Source of the DNA: Limnohabitans sp. Jir72
Lineage (GTDB): Bacteria; Pseudomonadota; Gammaproteobacteria; Burkholderiales; Burkholderiaceae_C
Assembly (NCBI RefSeq): GCF_003063575.1
Contig: NZ_NESC01000012.1
Coordinates: 27,861 to 91,860, forward strand
Direction: 5' to 3'
DNA length: 64,000 bases
Part shown: piece after piece, positions 48,077-58,637 of the stretch
Numbering within the stretch: the first letter of the stretch is position 1
Layout: each line of letters starts with the position of its first letter
Program-made: the position numbers and the translations under genes
Notes under the pieces: generated by a model
The model's input: only the letters and a program-made list of their open reading frames with translations
Told to the model about the DNA's origin: nothing
Databases searched by the model: none

Positions 48077-49600
48077 TCAAGTTTTATTCTTGGGCTCAAC
48101 CCAGCTGGTCTTGACAGCCACCGTGCTGGCTTTGGCCGCAGGCTTGGCAACGACTTTGGCCTTGCTGCTGGCGGCTGCCTTCACAGGGGCCTTGGCTGCG
48201 GGCTTGGTGGCGGCTTTGGGTGCTGCTTTTGTGGCCGCTGGTTTGGCAGCTTCCACTTTGGCTTTGACGACGGGTGCCGTTTTGACAGCCTCGGCTTTGA
48301 TCGGGCTGGCTTGCACTGGCACTGCTTTGACTGCATGTGCAGCGTGGCCCTTGATGAAATTCACCACCTGTGGGTACACGATGGTGCGCCAGCGGCTGCC
48401 GCTGAAGATGCCGTAGTGGCCAGCGCCGGGCACTTCCAAGTGCAGACGGTCACTGGCGGCCACGCCGGTGCACATGTCTTGCGCAGCGCGGGTCTGGCCC
48501 GAGCCGGAAATATCGTCCAACTCGCCTTCCACGGTCATCAGGGCTGTGCCTTTGATGTCCTGGGGGCGCACGCGTTCGACTTTGCCGTCCACGCCCTTGA
48601 CGTCCCAAGTGCCGTTGACCAATTTGAAGTCTTGGAAAACTGTGGCGATGGTTTCCAGGTAGTAATCTGCGTCCATGTCGAGCACGGCGTTGTACTCGTC
48701 GTAGAACTTGCGGTGGGCTTCGGCGCTGGCGTCGTCACCCTTGATCAAGTCCTTGAAGAAGTCGTAATGGCTGGTGGCGTGGCGATCAGGGTTCATGGCC
48801 ACAAAGCCGGTGTACTGCAAGAAGCCTGGGTACACACGGCGACCTGCGCCGGGGAAGTTGGCCGGCACGCGGTAGATCACGTTGTTCTCGAACCACTCAA
48901 AACTCTTGTTGGTGGCCAAGTTGTTGACCGAGGTGGGCGACTTGCGCGCATCGATCGGGCCACCCATCATGGTCATGGTCAGCGGGGTCTTCTCTCCACG
49001 GCTGGCCATCAGCGAGACGGCCGCCATCACGGGCACGGTCGGCTGGCACACGCTCACGATGTGGCAGTTGCCATAAATCGATTGCAAGTGGCGGATGAAT
49101 TCCTGCACGTAATTGATGTAGTCGTCCAGGTGGAATTCACCTTCGGACATCGGCACCAAGCGGGCGTTTTTCCAGTCGGTGATGTAGACCTTGTGGTCTT
49201 GCAACATGGTCTTGACGGTGTCGCGCAGCAAAGTCGCGTAGTGACCCGACAAGGGTGCCACGATCAGCACGGCGGGCTGAGCCTTGAGCTGGGTCAGGGT
49301 GGTCGGATCGTCAGAGAAACGCTTGAAGCGGCGCAGCTCGCAAAAAGGCTTGTCGATCTCGATGCGTTCGTGGATGGCCACGTCGGTTTTGTTGACCTTG
49401 ACGGTCTGGATGCCGAATGCTGGTTTTTCGTAGTCTTTGCCCAGGCGGTGCATCAGGGCGTAACCGGCCGACACGCGTTGCGCCAAAGGGGTCTGCGAAA
49501 TGGGGCTCAGTGGGTTGCTGTAGAGCTTGGCTGCGGCCTGCGCGAGATCGGAAAAAGGTTCCATGATCGAGCGCTGTGTTTCGAAGATCTGGTAAAGCAT
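48077..49600 (-). CDS. phaZ: Intracellular PHB depolymerase with Ala/Lys-rich tail
   Basis: A 507-residue intracellular polyhydroxybutyrate depolymerase that mobilises PHB granules. The nucleophile Cys185 is in IVSVCQPTVPVMAAV, the same position as in the Ralstonia PhaZa1 type. The family start MLYQIFETQRSIMEPFSDLA and the C-terminal GAGHYGIFSGSRWR with the catalytic His are present. The last 85 residues or so are an added low-complexity tail of Ala, Lys and Pro (for example AATKAAPKAATKPAAKAPVK), like histone H1 or PhaM. ATG 49600 has AAGGGA 9 nt upstream. Confidence 0.93.
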   Translation of the reverse strand: MLYQIFETQRSIMEPFSDLAQAAAKLYSNPLSPISQTPLAQRVSAGYALMHRLGKDYEKPAFGIQTVKVNKTDVAIHERIEIDKPFCELRRFKRFSDDPTTLTQLKAQPAVLIVAPLSGHYATLLRDTVKTMLQDHKVYITDWKNARLVPMSEGEFHLDDYINYVQEFIRHLQSIYGNCHIVSVCQPTVPVMAAVSLMASRGEKTPLTMTMMGGPIDARKSPTSVNNLATNKSFEWFENNVIYRVPANFPGAGRRVYPGFLQYTGFVAMNPDRHATSHYDFFKDLIKGDDASAEAHRKFYDEYNAVLDMDADYYLETIATVFQDFKLVNGTWDVKGVDGKVERVRPQDIKGTALMTVEGELDDISGSGQTRAAQDMCTGVAASDRLHLEVPGAGHYGIFSGSRWRTIVYPQVVNFIKGHAAHAVKAVPVQASPIKAEAVKTAPVVKAKVEAAKPAATKAAPKAATKPAAKAPVKAAASSKAKVVAKPAAKASTVAVKTSWVEPKNKT

Positions 49601-49716
49601 GTGACAGTATCCCTTGTGACGTGACCAACATATGGTGCGGTGCAGCAATGCTACAGGACTTGACTCCAAATTTTTCGAGTGTTCTCCCTAATCGGGTGTC
49701 GGCTCGGCGACCCATG

Positions 49717-49744
49717 AAAAAACCGCCCTGAGAAGGGCGGTTTT
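49717..49744 (-). terminator. Rho-independent terminator of the aminotransferase gene
   Basis: AAAACCGCCCT and AGGGCGGTTTT form an 11-bp stem with a 4-nt loop and a T-run on the minus strand, 28 nt beyond the stop codon. Confidence 0.9.
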
Positions 49745-49771
49745 GGTGGCCTGGTTTGAACCTGTGATGGT

Positions 49772-50968
49772 TCAGACCACCTTGGCAATCGCCTGGCAGA
49801 CGTAGTCGATGTTCTTGCTGTTCAGGGCGGCCACGCACATGCGGCCGGTGTCTGTGCCGTACACGCCAAATTCGGAGCGCAGACGCACCATCTGGTCCTT
49901 GGTCAGGCCCGAGTAGCTGAACATGCCAATCTGGGTGGTGATGAAGCTCATGTCTTGCTTGACGCCAGCCGCTTTGAGGCTGTCCACCAGTTTTTGGCGC
50001 ATGGCCTTGATGCGCACACGCATCTCGGCCAATTCGCTTTCCCACTGGGCGCGCAGTTCGGGGTTGTTCAACACAGCCGCCACCACTGCGCCGCCGTGGA
50101 TGGGCGGGTTGGAGTAGTTGGTGCGGATCGCAATTTTCAGTTGCGACAACACGCGCGAGGCTTCTTCTTTGTCAGAGGCGACCACCGACAGGGCACCCAC
50201 GCGCTCGCCGTAGAGGCTGAAGCTCTTCGAGAATGAAGTGGACACAAAGATGTTGAGGCCCGCAGCCACGAACTTGCCGATCACCGCGCCGTCTTCGGCA
50301 ATGCCGTGGCCAAAGCCTTGGTAAGCCATGTCGAGGAAAGCCGTGAGGCCCTTGGCCTTGACCACAGCAATGACCTGGTCCCACTGGGCGTCGGTGATGT
50401 CGTAGCCAGTCGGGTTGTGGCAGCAAGCGTGCAACACCACGATGGTGCCGGCAGCGGCTGCGTTCAGGCTGGCCAGCATGCCTTCGAAGTTCACGCCGCG
50501 CTTTTCGGCGTCGTAATAGGCATAGGTGTCCACTTCAAAACCGGCGTTCACGAAGATGGCGCGGTGGTTTTCCCAGCTGGGGTCGGAGATCATCACCTTG
50601 GCCATGGGACTGACTTTCTTCAGGAAGTCGGCGCCGATTTTCAGGCCGCCCGTGCCGCCAATGGCTTGCACGGTGGAGACGCGGCCCGACTTGACCACTT
50701 CGGAGTCGGCACCAAACACCAAGGCCTTGACGGCGTTGTCGTAGGCCACGATGCCGTCAATCGGCAAGTAGCCACGGGCGGTGGGGGTGGCCATCATGGT
50801 TTTTTCGGCCGCTTGCACACACTGCAGCAGGGGCAGTTTGCCGTTGTCGTCGAAATACACACCCACGCCCAGGTTGACCTTGTTGGGGTTGGTGTCGGCG
50901 TTGAATTGTTCGTTCAGACCCAGGATCGGGTCGCGAGGGGCCATTTCGACGGCAGAAAACAGAGACAT
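49772..50968 (-). CDS. Aspartate/aromatic amino acid aminotransferase
   Basis: A 398-residue class I PLP aminotransferase of the AspC/TyrB family. It opens MSLFSAVEMAPRDPILGLNE, with LGVGVYFDDNGKLPLL near the N-terminus. The PLP-contacting HACCHNPTGYDITDAQW and LDMAYQGFGHG follow, then the Schiff-base lysine in STSFSKSFSLYGERVGAL. Substrate choice between Asp and aromatic amino acids cannot be told from these motifs alone. It is divergent from uvrB and ends at a strong terminator. Confidence 0.92.
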   Translation of the reverse strand: MSLFSAVEMAPRDPILGLNEQFNADTNPNKVNLGVGVYFDDNGKLPLLQCVQAAEKTMMATPTARGYLPIDGIVAYDNAVKALVFGADSEVVKSGRVSTVQAIGGTGGLKIGADFLKKVSPMAKVMISDPSWENHRAIFVNAGFEVDTYAYYDAEKRGVNFEGMLASLNAAAAGTIVVLHACCHNPTGYDITDAQWDQVIAVVKAKGLTAFLDMAYQGFGHGIAEDGAVIGKFVAAGLNIFVSTSFSKSFSLYGERVGALSVVASDKEEASRVLSQLKIAIRTNYSNPPIHGGAVVAAVLNNPELRAQWESELAEMRVRIKAMRQKLVDSLKAAGVKQDMSFITTQIGMFSYSGLTKDQMVRLRSEFGVYGTDTGRMCVAALNSKNIDYVCQAIAKVV

Positions 50969-51064
50969 GGAAAGTCCTTGGATTGTTCAGTGGTGGCAGG
51001 AATCCCGATCCTCGGTTAGGCTTTCGGGTTGTCCCTGATTTTAACGGCCTGCACGGCCCCACCG

Positions 51065-53167
51065 ATGACCGAGCTCACTGAAGTTTCTACCGAACCCGCC
51101 GCGGGCCAGTTTGTCCATTACCCGGACTCGCCGTTCGAGCTGTTCCAGCCTTACCCGCCCGCAGGCGACCAGCCCGTGGCCATTGACCAGCTGGTCGAAG
51201 GCGTGCACGACGGCGAGGTCTTCCAGACCCTGCTGGGCGTGACTGGCTCGGGCAAGACCTTCACCATGGCCAATGTGATCGCACAAATAGGCAAGCCAGC
51301 CATTGTGTTTGCACCCAACAAAACCTTGGCCGCGCAGCTGTACAGCGAATTCCGCGAATTCTTCCCCAAGAACGCGGTCGAGTATTTCGTGAGCTATTAC
51401 GACTACTACCAGCCTGAAGCCTATGTGCCCCAGCGCGACCTGTTCATCGAGAAAGACTCGGCCATCAACGAGCACATCGAGCAGATGCGGCTGTCTTGCA
51501 CCAAAAGCATCATGGAGCGGCGCGATGTGGTGATCGTGGCCACGGTGTCGGCCATCTACGGCATTGGCGAGCCAGAGAGCTACCACCGCATGATCATGAC
51601 GCTGCGCACCGGCGACAAGCTGGGCCAGCGCGATGTGATCGCGCAGCTGATCCGCATGCAGTACCAGCGCAACGACATGGAGTTCAGCCGAGGCAAATTC
51701 CGCGTGCGCGGCGACACCATCGACGTCTTCCCGGCCGAGCACTCCGAGTTGGCCATCCGCATCGAGCTGTTCGATGACGAAATCGAGAGCCTGCAGCTGT
51801 TTGACCCGCTCACAGGCCGCATTCGTCAAAAGATTCCCCGCTTCACGGTTTACCCTTCAAGCCACTACGTGACGCCACGCGATAAGGTGCTGGCGGCGGT
51901 GGAGACGATCAAGCTGGAGCTGGACCAGCGCCTGAAAGAGCTGGTGGGCATGGGCAAGCTGGTGGAAGCGCAACGCCTGGAGCAGCGCACCCGGTTTGAC
52001 CTGGAGATGTTGTCCGAGGTGGGCCACTGCAAGGGCATTGAAAACTACACCCGGCATTTGTCGGGTGCGGCCCCCGGCGACCCGCCGAGCACGCTGACCG
52101 ATTACATGCCGCCTGACGCCATCATGTTCCTGGACGAGAGTCACCAGATGATTGGCCAGCTCAACGCCATGTACAACGGCGACAAGGCGCGCAAGACCAC
52201 CCTGGTGGAGTATGGCTTTCGGCTGCCCAGCGCGCTGGACAACCGACCACTCAAGTTCGAAGAGTTTGAAAAGCGCATGCGCCAATGCATCTTCGTCTCG
52301 GCCACACCGGCCGATTACGAAAAGACCCACGCAGGCAAGGTGGTCGAGCAGGTCGTGCGTCCCACGGGCCTGGTCGATCCTTTGGTGGAAGTGCGACCCG
52401 CCACCCACCAAGTGGACGATGTCCTGCAGGAAATCCGCATCCGCGTGGACAAGAGCGAGCGCGTACTGATCACGACGCTGACCAAGCGCATGGCCGAGCA
52501 GCTGACCGATTACCTGAGTGACAACGGCGTCAAGGTGCGCTACTTGCACAGCGATGTGGACACGGTGGAGCGGGTCGAAATTTTGCGCGATTTGCGTTTG
52601 GGGGTGTTCGATGTGCTGGTGGGCATCAACTTGCTGCGCGAGGGCATCGACATCCCCGAGGTGTCGCTGGTGGCGATCCTGGACGCCGACAAGGAAGGCT
52701 TTCTTCGCTCCGAGCGAAGCCTGATTCAGACCATTGGACGGGCCGCTCGCAACCTGAATGGCAAGGCCATTTTGTACGCTGACCGCATCACCGAGTCCAT
52801 GAAAAAAGCCATGGGCGAGACCGAACGCCGACGCGCCAAACAGGTCACTTTCAACGAGGAAAACGGCATCACACCCCGGAGCATCGTCAAGAAGGTGCGG
52901 GACCTCATCGACGGCGTGTACAGCGAAAAGTCAGGCAAAGAGGCCGAGCGCCTGGAGCAAGCGGCGCTGCAAAAGGCCAAGGTCGAGGACATGAGCGAAA
53001 AAGACATCGCCAAAGCCATCAAGCGGCTCGAAAAGCAGATGATGGAACACGCCCGCAATTTGGAATTCGAGAAAGCTGCACAGGTCCGCGACCAATTGAC
53101 CATTTTGAAAGAGCAGGCCTTTGGGGCTACAGGGGGCGACAACATCGTGCCGCTGATCCGGGCTTGA
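51065..53167 (+). CDS. uvrB: Excinuclease ABC subunit B
   Basis: A 700-residue helicase-like damage-verification subunit of nucleotide excision repair. Walker A is [17 protein letters not shown]. The beta-hairpin region reads [12 protein letters not shown]. Helicase motifs include [20 protein letters not shown] and [20 protein letters not shown], and QTIGRAARN is motif VI. The C-terminal UVR domain ([20 protein letters not shown]) contacts UvrC. ATG 51065 matches homologue length; an in-frame extension starts at 51029. No LexA-type CTGT-N8-ACAG site is seen upstream. Confidence 0.97.
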   Translation: MTELTEVSTEPAAGQFVHYPDSPFELFQPYPPAGDQPVAIDQLVEGVHDGEVFQTLLGVTGSGKTFTMANVIAQIGKPAIVFAPNKTLAAQLYSEFREFFPKNAVEYFVSYYDYYQPEAYVPQRDLFIEKDSAINEHIEQMRLSCTKSIMERRDVVIVATVSAIYGIGEPESYHRMIMTLRTGDKLGQRDVIAQLIRMQYQRNDMEFSRGKFRVRGDTIDVFPAEHSELAIRIELFDDEIESLQLFDPLTGRIRQKIPRFTVYPSSHYVTPRDKVLAAVETIKLELDQRLKELVGMGKLVEAQRLEQRTRFDLEMLSEVGHCKGIENYTRHLSGAAPGDPPSTLTDYMPPDAIMFLDESHQMIGQLNAMYNGDKARKTTLVEYGFRLPSALDNRPLKFEEFEKRMRQCIFVSATPADYEKTHAGKVVEQVVRPTGLVDPLVEVRPATHQVDDVLQEIRIRVDKSERVLITTLTKRMAEQLTDYLSDNGVKVRYLHSDVDTVERVEILRDLRLGVFDVLVGINLLREGIDIPEVSLVAILDADKEGFLRSERSLIQTIGRAARNLNGKAILYADRITESMKKAMGETERRRAKQVTFNEENGITPRSIVKKVRDLIDGVYSEKSGKEAERLEQAALQKAKVEDMSEKDIAKAIKRLEKQMMEHARNLEFEKAAQVRDQLTILKEQAFGATGGDNIVPLIRA

Positions 53168-53176
53168 ATACCCCTA

Positions 53177-53230
53177 GAACCTGAGCGATTTAATCGGGAT
53201 TGCGGTATACTTGACTCGTTTAGTCGGGAT
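53177..53230 (+). promoter_or_regulatory. iscR promoter with two IscR type 1-like sites
   Basis: The segment 53207-53230 starts ATACTTGACT and ends TAGTCGGGAT, close to the E. coli type 1 IscR site. A weaker copy, 53177-53200, matches it at 16 of 24 positions and lies 30 bp upstream. A -10 element TATACT (53206-53211) overlaps the downstream site. This fits autorepression by [2Fe-2S]-IscR. Confidence 0.75.
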
Positions 53231-53280
53231 CAGCGTTTGTCGCTGCATTTTGATTGCGTCACTCACTCTAGGAGCCAGCC

Positions 53281-53817
53281 ATGCGTTTGACCACCAAGGG
53301 GCGTTTTGCCGTCACCGCCATGATCGACCTGGCCCTGCGCGAGGATTCAGGGCCTGTGACGCTGGCTGCGATCAGCCAACGCCAGCAAATTTCCTTGTCT
53401 TATCTGGAGCAGCTGTTTGGCAAGCTGCGTCGCCACAACTTGGTTGAATCGACCCGTGGCCCCGGCGGCGGCTACACCTTGGGGCGCAAAGCCGCAGACA
53501 TCACGGTGGCTGACATCATCTTGTCTGTGGACGAACCCATCGATGCCACCCACTGCGGTGGCAAAGAAAACTGCCACGGCGGCGATGCACGCTGCATGAC
53601 GCACGATCTGTGGGCTTCGCTGAACGCCAAGATGGTCGAATTCCTCGACTCCGTTTCGCTGCAAAAACTGGTTGAAGACCAGCTGGCCAATGGCCTGGTG
53701 GTGGAGAACAAACCCAACATCAAGCGTGCCATTTTGCCGATGCCGGGGGTCAAGCCCATCCGCGTGACAGGCCCCAACTCAGTTTTTGAATTGGGCAACG
53801 TATTTGCCAAATCCTGA
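53281..53817 (+). CDS. iscR: Fe-S cluster regulator IscR (Rrf2 family)
   Basis: A 178-residue Rrf2-type regulator holding a [2Fe-2S] cluster. The winged helix starts MRLTTKGRFAVTAMIDLAL and continues with LSYLEQLFGKLRRHNLV. The cluster ligands are Cys92, Cys98, Cys105 and His108; one residue more than in E. coli separates the second and third cysteines. GGAGCC precedes the ATG. It heads the isc operon and probably represses it through the sites in its own promoter. Confidence 0.97.
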   Translation: MRLTTKGRFAVTAMIDLALREDSGPVTLAAISQRQQISLSYLEQLFGKLRRHNLVESTRGPGGGYTLGRKAADITVADIILSVDEPIDATHCGGKENCHGGDARCMTHDLWASLNAKMVEFLDSVSLQKLVEDQLANGLVVENKPNIKRAILPMPGVKPIRVTGPNSVFELGNVFAKS

Positions 53818-53841
53818 TTACATTCCAAAGAAGTTTTGCAT

Positions 53842-55059
53842 ATGACCACGCCACATTTCCCCATTTATCTCGATTACGGCGCAACCAACCCTTGCGATCC
53901 TCGCGTGGTGGACGCCATCATTCCTTGGTTGCGCGAGCACTTTGGCAACCCCGCATCGCGCAGCCACGCTTGGGGCTGGGAAGCCGAAGCCGCTGTTGAA
54001 AAAGCCCGTGAATATGTGGCCGAGTTGATCGGAGCTGATCCCCGTGAAATTGTTTGGACCAGCGGTGCGACCGAATCCAACAACCTCGCCATCAAGGGGG
54101 CAGCCCAGTTCTATAAGTCACGCGGCAAGCACCTCATTACAGTCAAAACCGAGCACAAAGCCGTGCTGGACACCATGCGCGAGCTGGAGCGACAAGGCTT
54201 TGAAGTGACTTACCTCGATGTGCAAGCCGATGGCTTGCTGAACATGGACGCGCTCAAGGCCGCGATTCGCCCCGACACCATCCTGATCAGCGTGATGTTC
54301 GTGAACAACGAAATCGGCGTGATCCAGGATGTGACCGCCATTGGCAACCTGTGCCGCGAAAAAGGCATCATCTTCCACGTCGATGCGGCCCAGGCCACCG
54401 GCAAGGTCGAGATCGACATGACCCAGCTGCCCATCGACCTGATGAGCCTGGCCTCGCACAAAACTTATGGTCCCAAGGGCATTGGTGCCTTGTATGTGCG
54501 CCGCAAGCCCCGCATTCGCTTGGAAGCGCAGATGCACGGCGGCGGTCACGAGCGCGGCATGCGCTCGGGCACCTTGCCCACCCACCAGTGCGTCGGCATG
54601 GGCGAAGCGTTCCGCATCGCCAAGCTGGAGATGGCCCAGGACAACGCCAAGGCCCGTGCCCTGCACGACCGCCTGATTGCAGGCCTGAGCGACATGGAGC
54701 AGGTGTTTTTGAACGGTCACGCCACCCAGCGTGTGCCGCAAAACATCAACATCAGCTTCAACTATGTGGAGGGTGAGTCCCTCATCATGGGCATCAAGGG
54801 TCTGGCGGTGTCATCCGGTTCGGCCTGCACCTCGGCCAGCTTGGAGCCTAGCTATGTATTGCGCGCCTTGGGCCGCAGCGACGAGTTGGCCCACAGCAGC
54901 TTGCGCATGACGATTGGCCGCTGGACCACCGAAGAAGAGATCGACTACGCGATCAAAACCATCCGCGAAAACGTGGCCAAACTGCGCGATTTGAGCCCCT
55001 TGTGGGAAATGTACAAAGACGGCATCGACTTGAGCACCATTCAATGGGCCGCCCACTGA
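53842..55059 (+). CDS. iscS: Cysteine desulfurase IscS
   Basis: A 405-residue PLP enzyme removing sulfur from cysteine for Fe-S clusters and thiolated tRNA. PLP-binding segments include [29 protein letters not shown] and the lysine in [18 protein letters not shown]. The sulfur-carrying Cys is in [17 protein letters not shown]. The C-terminus [20 protein letters not shown] is the typical IscU-docking tail. ATG 53842 is preferred to a TTG 6 nt upstream. Confidence 0.97.
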   Translation: MTTPHFPIYLDYGATNPCDPRVVDAIIPWLREHFGNPASRSHAWGWEAEAAVEKAREYVAELIGADPREIVWTSGATESNNLAIKGAAQFYKSRGKHLITVKTEHKAVLDTMRELERQGFEVTYLDVQADGLLNMDALKAAIRPDTILISVMFVNNEIGVIQDVTAIGNLCREKGIIFHVDAAQATGKVEIDMTQLPIDLMSLASHKTYGPKGIGALYVRRKPRIRLEAQMHGGGHERGMRSGTLPTHQCVGMGEAFRIAKLEMAQDNAKARALHDRLIAGLSDMEQVFLNGHATQRVPQNINISFNYVEGESLIMGIKGLAVSSGSACTSASLEPSYVLRALGRSDELAHSSLRMTIGRWTTEEEIDYAIKTIRENVAKLRDLSPLWEMYKDGIDLSTIQWAAH

Positions 55060-55091
55060 GTTGACACTGACCTGAACACGGAGAAAACACC

Positions 55092-55478
55092 ATGGCATAT
55101 TCTGAAAAAGTGGTTGACCACTACGAAAACCCCCGCAATGTGGGCTCGTTCGACAAGGGCGACGAAGACGTGGGCACCGGCATGGTCGGCGCACCCGCTT
55201 GCGGCGACGTGATGAAGCTGCAGATCAAGGTCAATCCGCAAACCGGGGTGATCGAAGACGCGCGCTTCAAGACCTACGGCTGCGGCTCGGCCATCGCGTC
55301 CAGCTCGCTGGTGACCGAATGGGTCAAGGGCAAGACGCTGGACGAAGCGGCGGCTTTGAAAAACAGCCAGATCGCCGAAGAGCTGGCGTTGCCGCCCGTG
55401 AAGATCCACTGCTCCATCCTGGCCGAAGACGCCATCAAGGCGGCTGTGGACGATTACAAGAAAAAACACCTGAACTGA
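55092..55478 (+). CDS. iscU: Fe-S cluster scaffold IscU
   Basis: A 128-residue scaffold on which [2Fe-2S] clusters are built. The three ligand cysteines are Cys37 ([12 protein letters not shown]), Cys64 ([12 protein letters not shown]) and Cys107 ([14 protein letters not shown]), with Asp39 beside the first. The HscA recognition motif LPPVK lies just before Cys107. GGAG lies before the ATG. It is placed between iscS and iscA. Confidence 0.98.
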   Translation: MAYSEKVVDHYENPRNVGSFDKGDEDVGTGMVGAPACGDVMKLQIKVNPQTGVIEDARFKTYGCGSAIASSSLVTEWVKGKTLDEAAALKNSQIAEELALPPVKIHCSILAEDAIKAAVDDYKKKHLN

Positions 55479-55479
55479 C

Positions 55480-55803
55480 ATGGCCATCTCACTGTCTGCT
55501 GCCGCAGCCCGGCATGTGACCCGGTACCTCGCCAAGCGAGGCTCAGGCGTGGGGGTGCGCTTGGGCGTGAAGACCACCGGCTGCTCGGGCTTGGCTTACA
55601 AGCTCGAGTACGTGGACGAGATCGCCCCGGAAGACGTGGTGTTTGAAGGCCACGGCGTCAAGGTGTTGGTGGACCCCAAAAGCCTGGCCTACATCGACGG
55701 CACCGAACTCGACTTTGTGCGCGAAGGCCTGAACGAAGGTTTTCGCTTCAACAACCCCAACGAGCGTGACCGTTGCGGTTGCGGCGAATCGTTCCGCGTT
55801 TGA
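55480..55803 (+). CDS. iscA: Iron-sulfur assembly protein IscA
   Basis: A 107-residue A-type carrier. The conserved cysteines are Cys35 ([18 protein letters not shown]), Cys99 and Cys101 ([10 protein letters not shown]). It starts one base after the iscU stop codon, so translation is coupled. It is thought to deliver iron or pass clusters on to [4Fe-4S] targets. Confidence 0.97.
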   Translation: MAISLSAAAARHVTRYLAKRGSGVGVRLGVKTTGCSGLAYKLEYVDEIAPEDVVFEGHGVKVLVDPKSLAYIDGTELDFVREGLNEGFRFNNPNERDRCGCGESFRV

Positions 55804-55824
55804 GCCGAGTGTGAGTTTTTGCGC

Positions 55825-56343
55825 GTGATTTCCCTCCAAGCCAACGACTTCGAGCTGTTTGACGTGGCCGTGCAGTACGCACAGGACCGCGCACAGCTTG
55901 ACGCTCGCTGGAAAGCGCTACAGCGCGAAGCCCACCCCGACCGTTTTGCCGCTGAAGGCGCTGCCGCCCAGCGCATTGCCATGCAATGGTCGGTGCGCAT
56001 CAACGAGGCGTACCAGCGGCTGAAAGACCCGCTCAAGCGCGCCGCCTATTTGTGCGAATTGCAAGGCGCACCCGTGCAGGCCGAGAACAACACGGCCATG
56101 CCCGCGGCATTCCTGATGCAGCAGATGGAATGGCGTGAAAGCCTCGAAGACACCGACAGCGCTCAAGGCCTCGAAGCACTGGCCGACCAAGTGAGCGCCG
56201 AGCAGCGCCGCGTGCAGCACGAACTGGCCCGTTTGCTGGACGAGGCCAAAGACCCCGCGCAGGCCGTGGGGCAGGTGAGGGCGCTGATGTTCATTGAACG
56301 CTTCACGCAAGAAGTGAACGCTAAACTTGACCGATTGACTTGA
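55825..56343 (+). CDS. hscB: Co-chaperone HscB (J-domain protein)
   Basis: A protein of 172 residues that brings IscU to HscA and stimulates its ATPase. The J domain carries the HPD motif in LQREAHPDRFAAEG, followed by WSVRINEAYQRLKDPLKRA. The C-terminal three-helix domain includes LMQQMEWRESLEDT and FIERFTQEVNAKLDRL. The start is probably GTG 55825, matching homologue N-termini; a TTG at 55819 is also possible. Confidence 0.93.
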   Translation: MISLQANDFELFDVAVQYAQDRAQLDARWKALQREAHPDRFAAEGAAAQRIAMQWSVRINEAYQRLKDPLKRAAYLCELQGAPVQAENNTAMPAAFLMQQMEWRESLEDTDSAQGLEALADQVSAEQRRVQHELARLLDEAKDPAQAVGQVRALMFIERFTQEVNAKLDRLT

Positions 56344-56402
56344 TCCTCGGGTCGCAACGCCTCAAGCAGGTGGGCGACTTGAACACCACCTTCTGATTGA
56401 AC

Positions 56403-58268
56403 ATGGCCTTACTGCAGATTTCCGAACCGGGCCAGTCGCCCGACCCGCACCAGAGACGCATCGCGGTGGGCATTGACTTGGGCACCACCCATTCTTTGGT
56501 GGCCTCGGTGCGCAGTGGCGTGGCCGAATGCCTGCCTGACGACGATGGTCGGGTGATCTTGCCTTCGGTGGTGCGCTTCATGCCGGGCCAAGGTCGTCAG
56601 ATCGGCTTTGATGCGGTGCAGTCGGCTGCCATAGACCCCGTCAACACCATCGCCTCGGTCAAGCGCTTCATGGGCCGAGGTTTGAGTGACATCGCGGACC
56701 GCAGCAAACTGCCTTACGAGTTCACCGCCAGTGAACAGGGCATGCTCAGCATCCAAACGGTGCAAGGTCCCAAGTCACCCGTCGAAGTCAGCGCCGAAAT
56801 TTTGGCCACCCTGCGTTACCGCGCCGAAGACACCTTCAACGACGACTTGTATGGTGCGGTCATCACCGTGCCCGCTTACTTTGACGACGCGCAGCGCCAA
56901 GCCACCAAAGACGCCGCGCAACTGGCGGGCTTGAACGTGCTGCGCTTGATCAACGAACCCACCGCTGCGGCGATTGCCTATGGACTGGACAACGCCAGCG
57001 AAGGCGTTTACGCCGTGTTTGATTTGGGCGGCGGCACGTTTGATATTTCGATCTTGCGCCTGACGCAAGGCGTGTTCGAAGTCTTGTCGACCGGCGGCGA
57101 CTCTGCACTGGGTGGCGACGATTACGACCAGGCCTTGGCCGATGCCGCCATGGCGCGTCAGCCCGCCTTGCAGGCCACCACGGCCGAGGACAAAACCCTG
57201 CTCAAGGCGGCGGCCCGAGCCGCCAAAGAAGCACTCACCTCAGTCGATGCTGTCACGCTAGATGTCGCCTTGTCCACGGGCAGTTTGTCAGTGCACATCA
57301 GCCGTGCAGATTTTGAACAAGCCACCCAAGGCCTGACAGCCCGCTGCATCACCGCCGTGCGCAAAGCCCTGCGCGATGCCCAGCTGGCCAAGGACGATGT
57401 GCAAGGCGTGGTCATGGTGGGCGGCTCCACCCGCATGCCACAAATCCAGCAGGCCGTGGCAGAGTTTTTTGGCCAAGCCCCGCTCAACAACCTCAACCCC
57501 GACGAAGTCGTTGCATTGGGCGCGGCCATCCAGGCCAACCAACTGGCGGGCAACAACGCCGCAGGTGAATTGCTGCTGCTCGACGTGATTCCCTTGTCGC
57601 TGGGCATCGAGACCATGGGCGGCCTGGTCGAGCGCATCATCCCGCGCAACCAGACCATCCCCACCGCCATGGCGCAAGACTTCACCACTTACCAGGACGG
57701 CCAGACCGCGCTGGCGCTGCATGTGGTGCAAGGCGAACGCGATCTGGTGCAAGACTGCCGCAGCCTGGCCCGCTTTGAGTTGCGAGGCATCCCGCCCATG
57801 GCGGCAGGTGCCGCCCGCATCCGCGTGACCTTCACGGTCGATGCGGACGGCTTGCTCAGTGTGGGTGCCAAAGAACAAATCAGCGGCGTGGAAGCGCGCA
57901 TCGACGTCAAGCCTTCGTATGGCCTGAGCGACGAGCAAATCGCCACCATGCTGCAAGAAAGTTTCACCACCGCCCAGGCCGACATGAAGGCGCGTGCTTT
58001 GGTGGAAGCCAGGGTTGACGCCGACCGCATGCTTTTGGCCACGCGCAGTGCTTTGCAAGCCGATGGCGATTTGCTGCAAGCCGACGAGCGAAGTGCCATT
58101 GACGCACTGATGGTCACGCTGCAAGCCGCTGTGCAAACAGAGCAAGACGCCAAAGCGTTGGAAGACTGCACCCAGGCGCTGGCCAAAGGCACCGAAGCCT
58201 TTGCCGCAGAACGCATGAACCACAGCATCCAGAAAGCCCTGGCTGGCCAAAATATCCAGTCGATGTAA
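56403..58268 (+). CDS. hscA: Fe-S assembly chaperone HscA (Hsp70 family)
   Basis: A 621-residue specialised Hsp70 that drives cluster release from IscU. The ATPase domain has [52 protein letters not shown] and [14 protein letters not shown]. The substrate domain contains [20 protein letters not shown]. It lacks the long acidic DnaK tail. ATG 56403 is preferred to a TTG at 56397. It forms the chaperone pair with hscB upstream. Confidence 0.97.
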   Translation: MALLQISEPGQSPDPHQRRIAVGIDLGTTHSLVASVRSGVAECLPDDDGRVILPSVVRFMPGQGRQIGFDAVQSAAIDPVNTIASVKRFMGRGLSDIADRSKLPYEFTASEQGMLSIQTVQGPKSPVEVSAEILATLRYRAEDTFNDDLYGAVITVPAYFDDAQRQATKDAAQLAGLNVLRLINEPTAAAIAYGLDNASEGVYAVFDLGGGTFDISILRLTQGVFEVLSTGGDSALGGDDYDQALADAAMARQPALQATTAEDKTLLKAAARAAKEALTSVDAVTLDVALSTGSLSVHISRADFEQATQGLTARCITAVRKALRDAQLAKDDVQGVVMVGGSTRMPQIQQAVAEFFGQAPLNNLNPDEVVALGAAIQANQLAGNNAAGELLLLDVIPLSLGIETMGGLVERIIPRNQTIPTAMAQDFTTYQDGQTALALHVVQGERDLVQDCRSLARFELRGIPPMAAGAARIRVTFTVDADGLLSVGAKEQISGVEARIDVKPSYGLSDEQIATMLQESFTTAQADMKARALVEARVDADRMLLATRSALQADGDLLQADERSAIDALMVTLQAAVQTEQDAKALEDCTQALAKGTEAFAAERMNHSIQKALAGQNIQSM

Positions 58269-58282
58269 TTCACAATACCGCC

Positions 58283-58621
58283 ATGCCCGTCATCAAAATC
58301 TTGCCCCATCCCGAATACTGCCCCAACGGTGCAGAAATCACGGCACCTCCTGGCACCAGCATCTGCGAAGCACTGCTCGACAACAAAATCAACATCGAGC
58401 ACGCTTGCGACATGAGTGCTGCCTGCACCACCTGCCACGTCATCGTGCGAGAAGGTTTCAGAAGCCTCAACGAGATGGAAGAAACAGAAGAAGATCTGCT
58501 GGACCGCGCCTGGGGCCTAGAGCCCGACTCGCGCCTGAGTTGCCAGGCCTTTGTGGCCAAGCAGGATCTGGTGATCGAGATCCCACGCTACACCATCAAC
58601 CACGCCAAAGAGCTGCACTGA
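58283..58621 (+). CDS. fdx: [2Fe-2S] ferredoxin of the isc system
   Basis: A 112-residue adrenodoxin-type ferredoxin supplying electrons for cluster assembly. The ligands are Cys42, Cys48 and Cys51 (HACDMSAACTTCHVIV) and Cys87 (RLSCQAFVAKQD). It follows hscA by 14 nt and closes the isc operon. No iscX gene is present. Confidence 0.97.
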   Translation: MPVIKILPHPEYCPNGAEITAPPGTSICEALLDNKINIEHACDMSAACTTCHVIVREGFRSLNEMEETEEDLLDRAWGLEPDSRLSCQAFVAKQDLVIEIPRYTINHAKELH

Positions 58622-58637
58622 GCGAAAGCGAGCCCGT

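Noticed and set aside
50969..51064. LexA box in front of uvrB
   Set aside because: No CTGT-N8-ACAG-like sequence is present in the short intergenic region.
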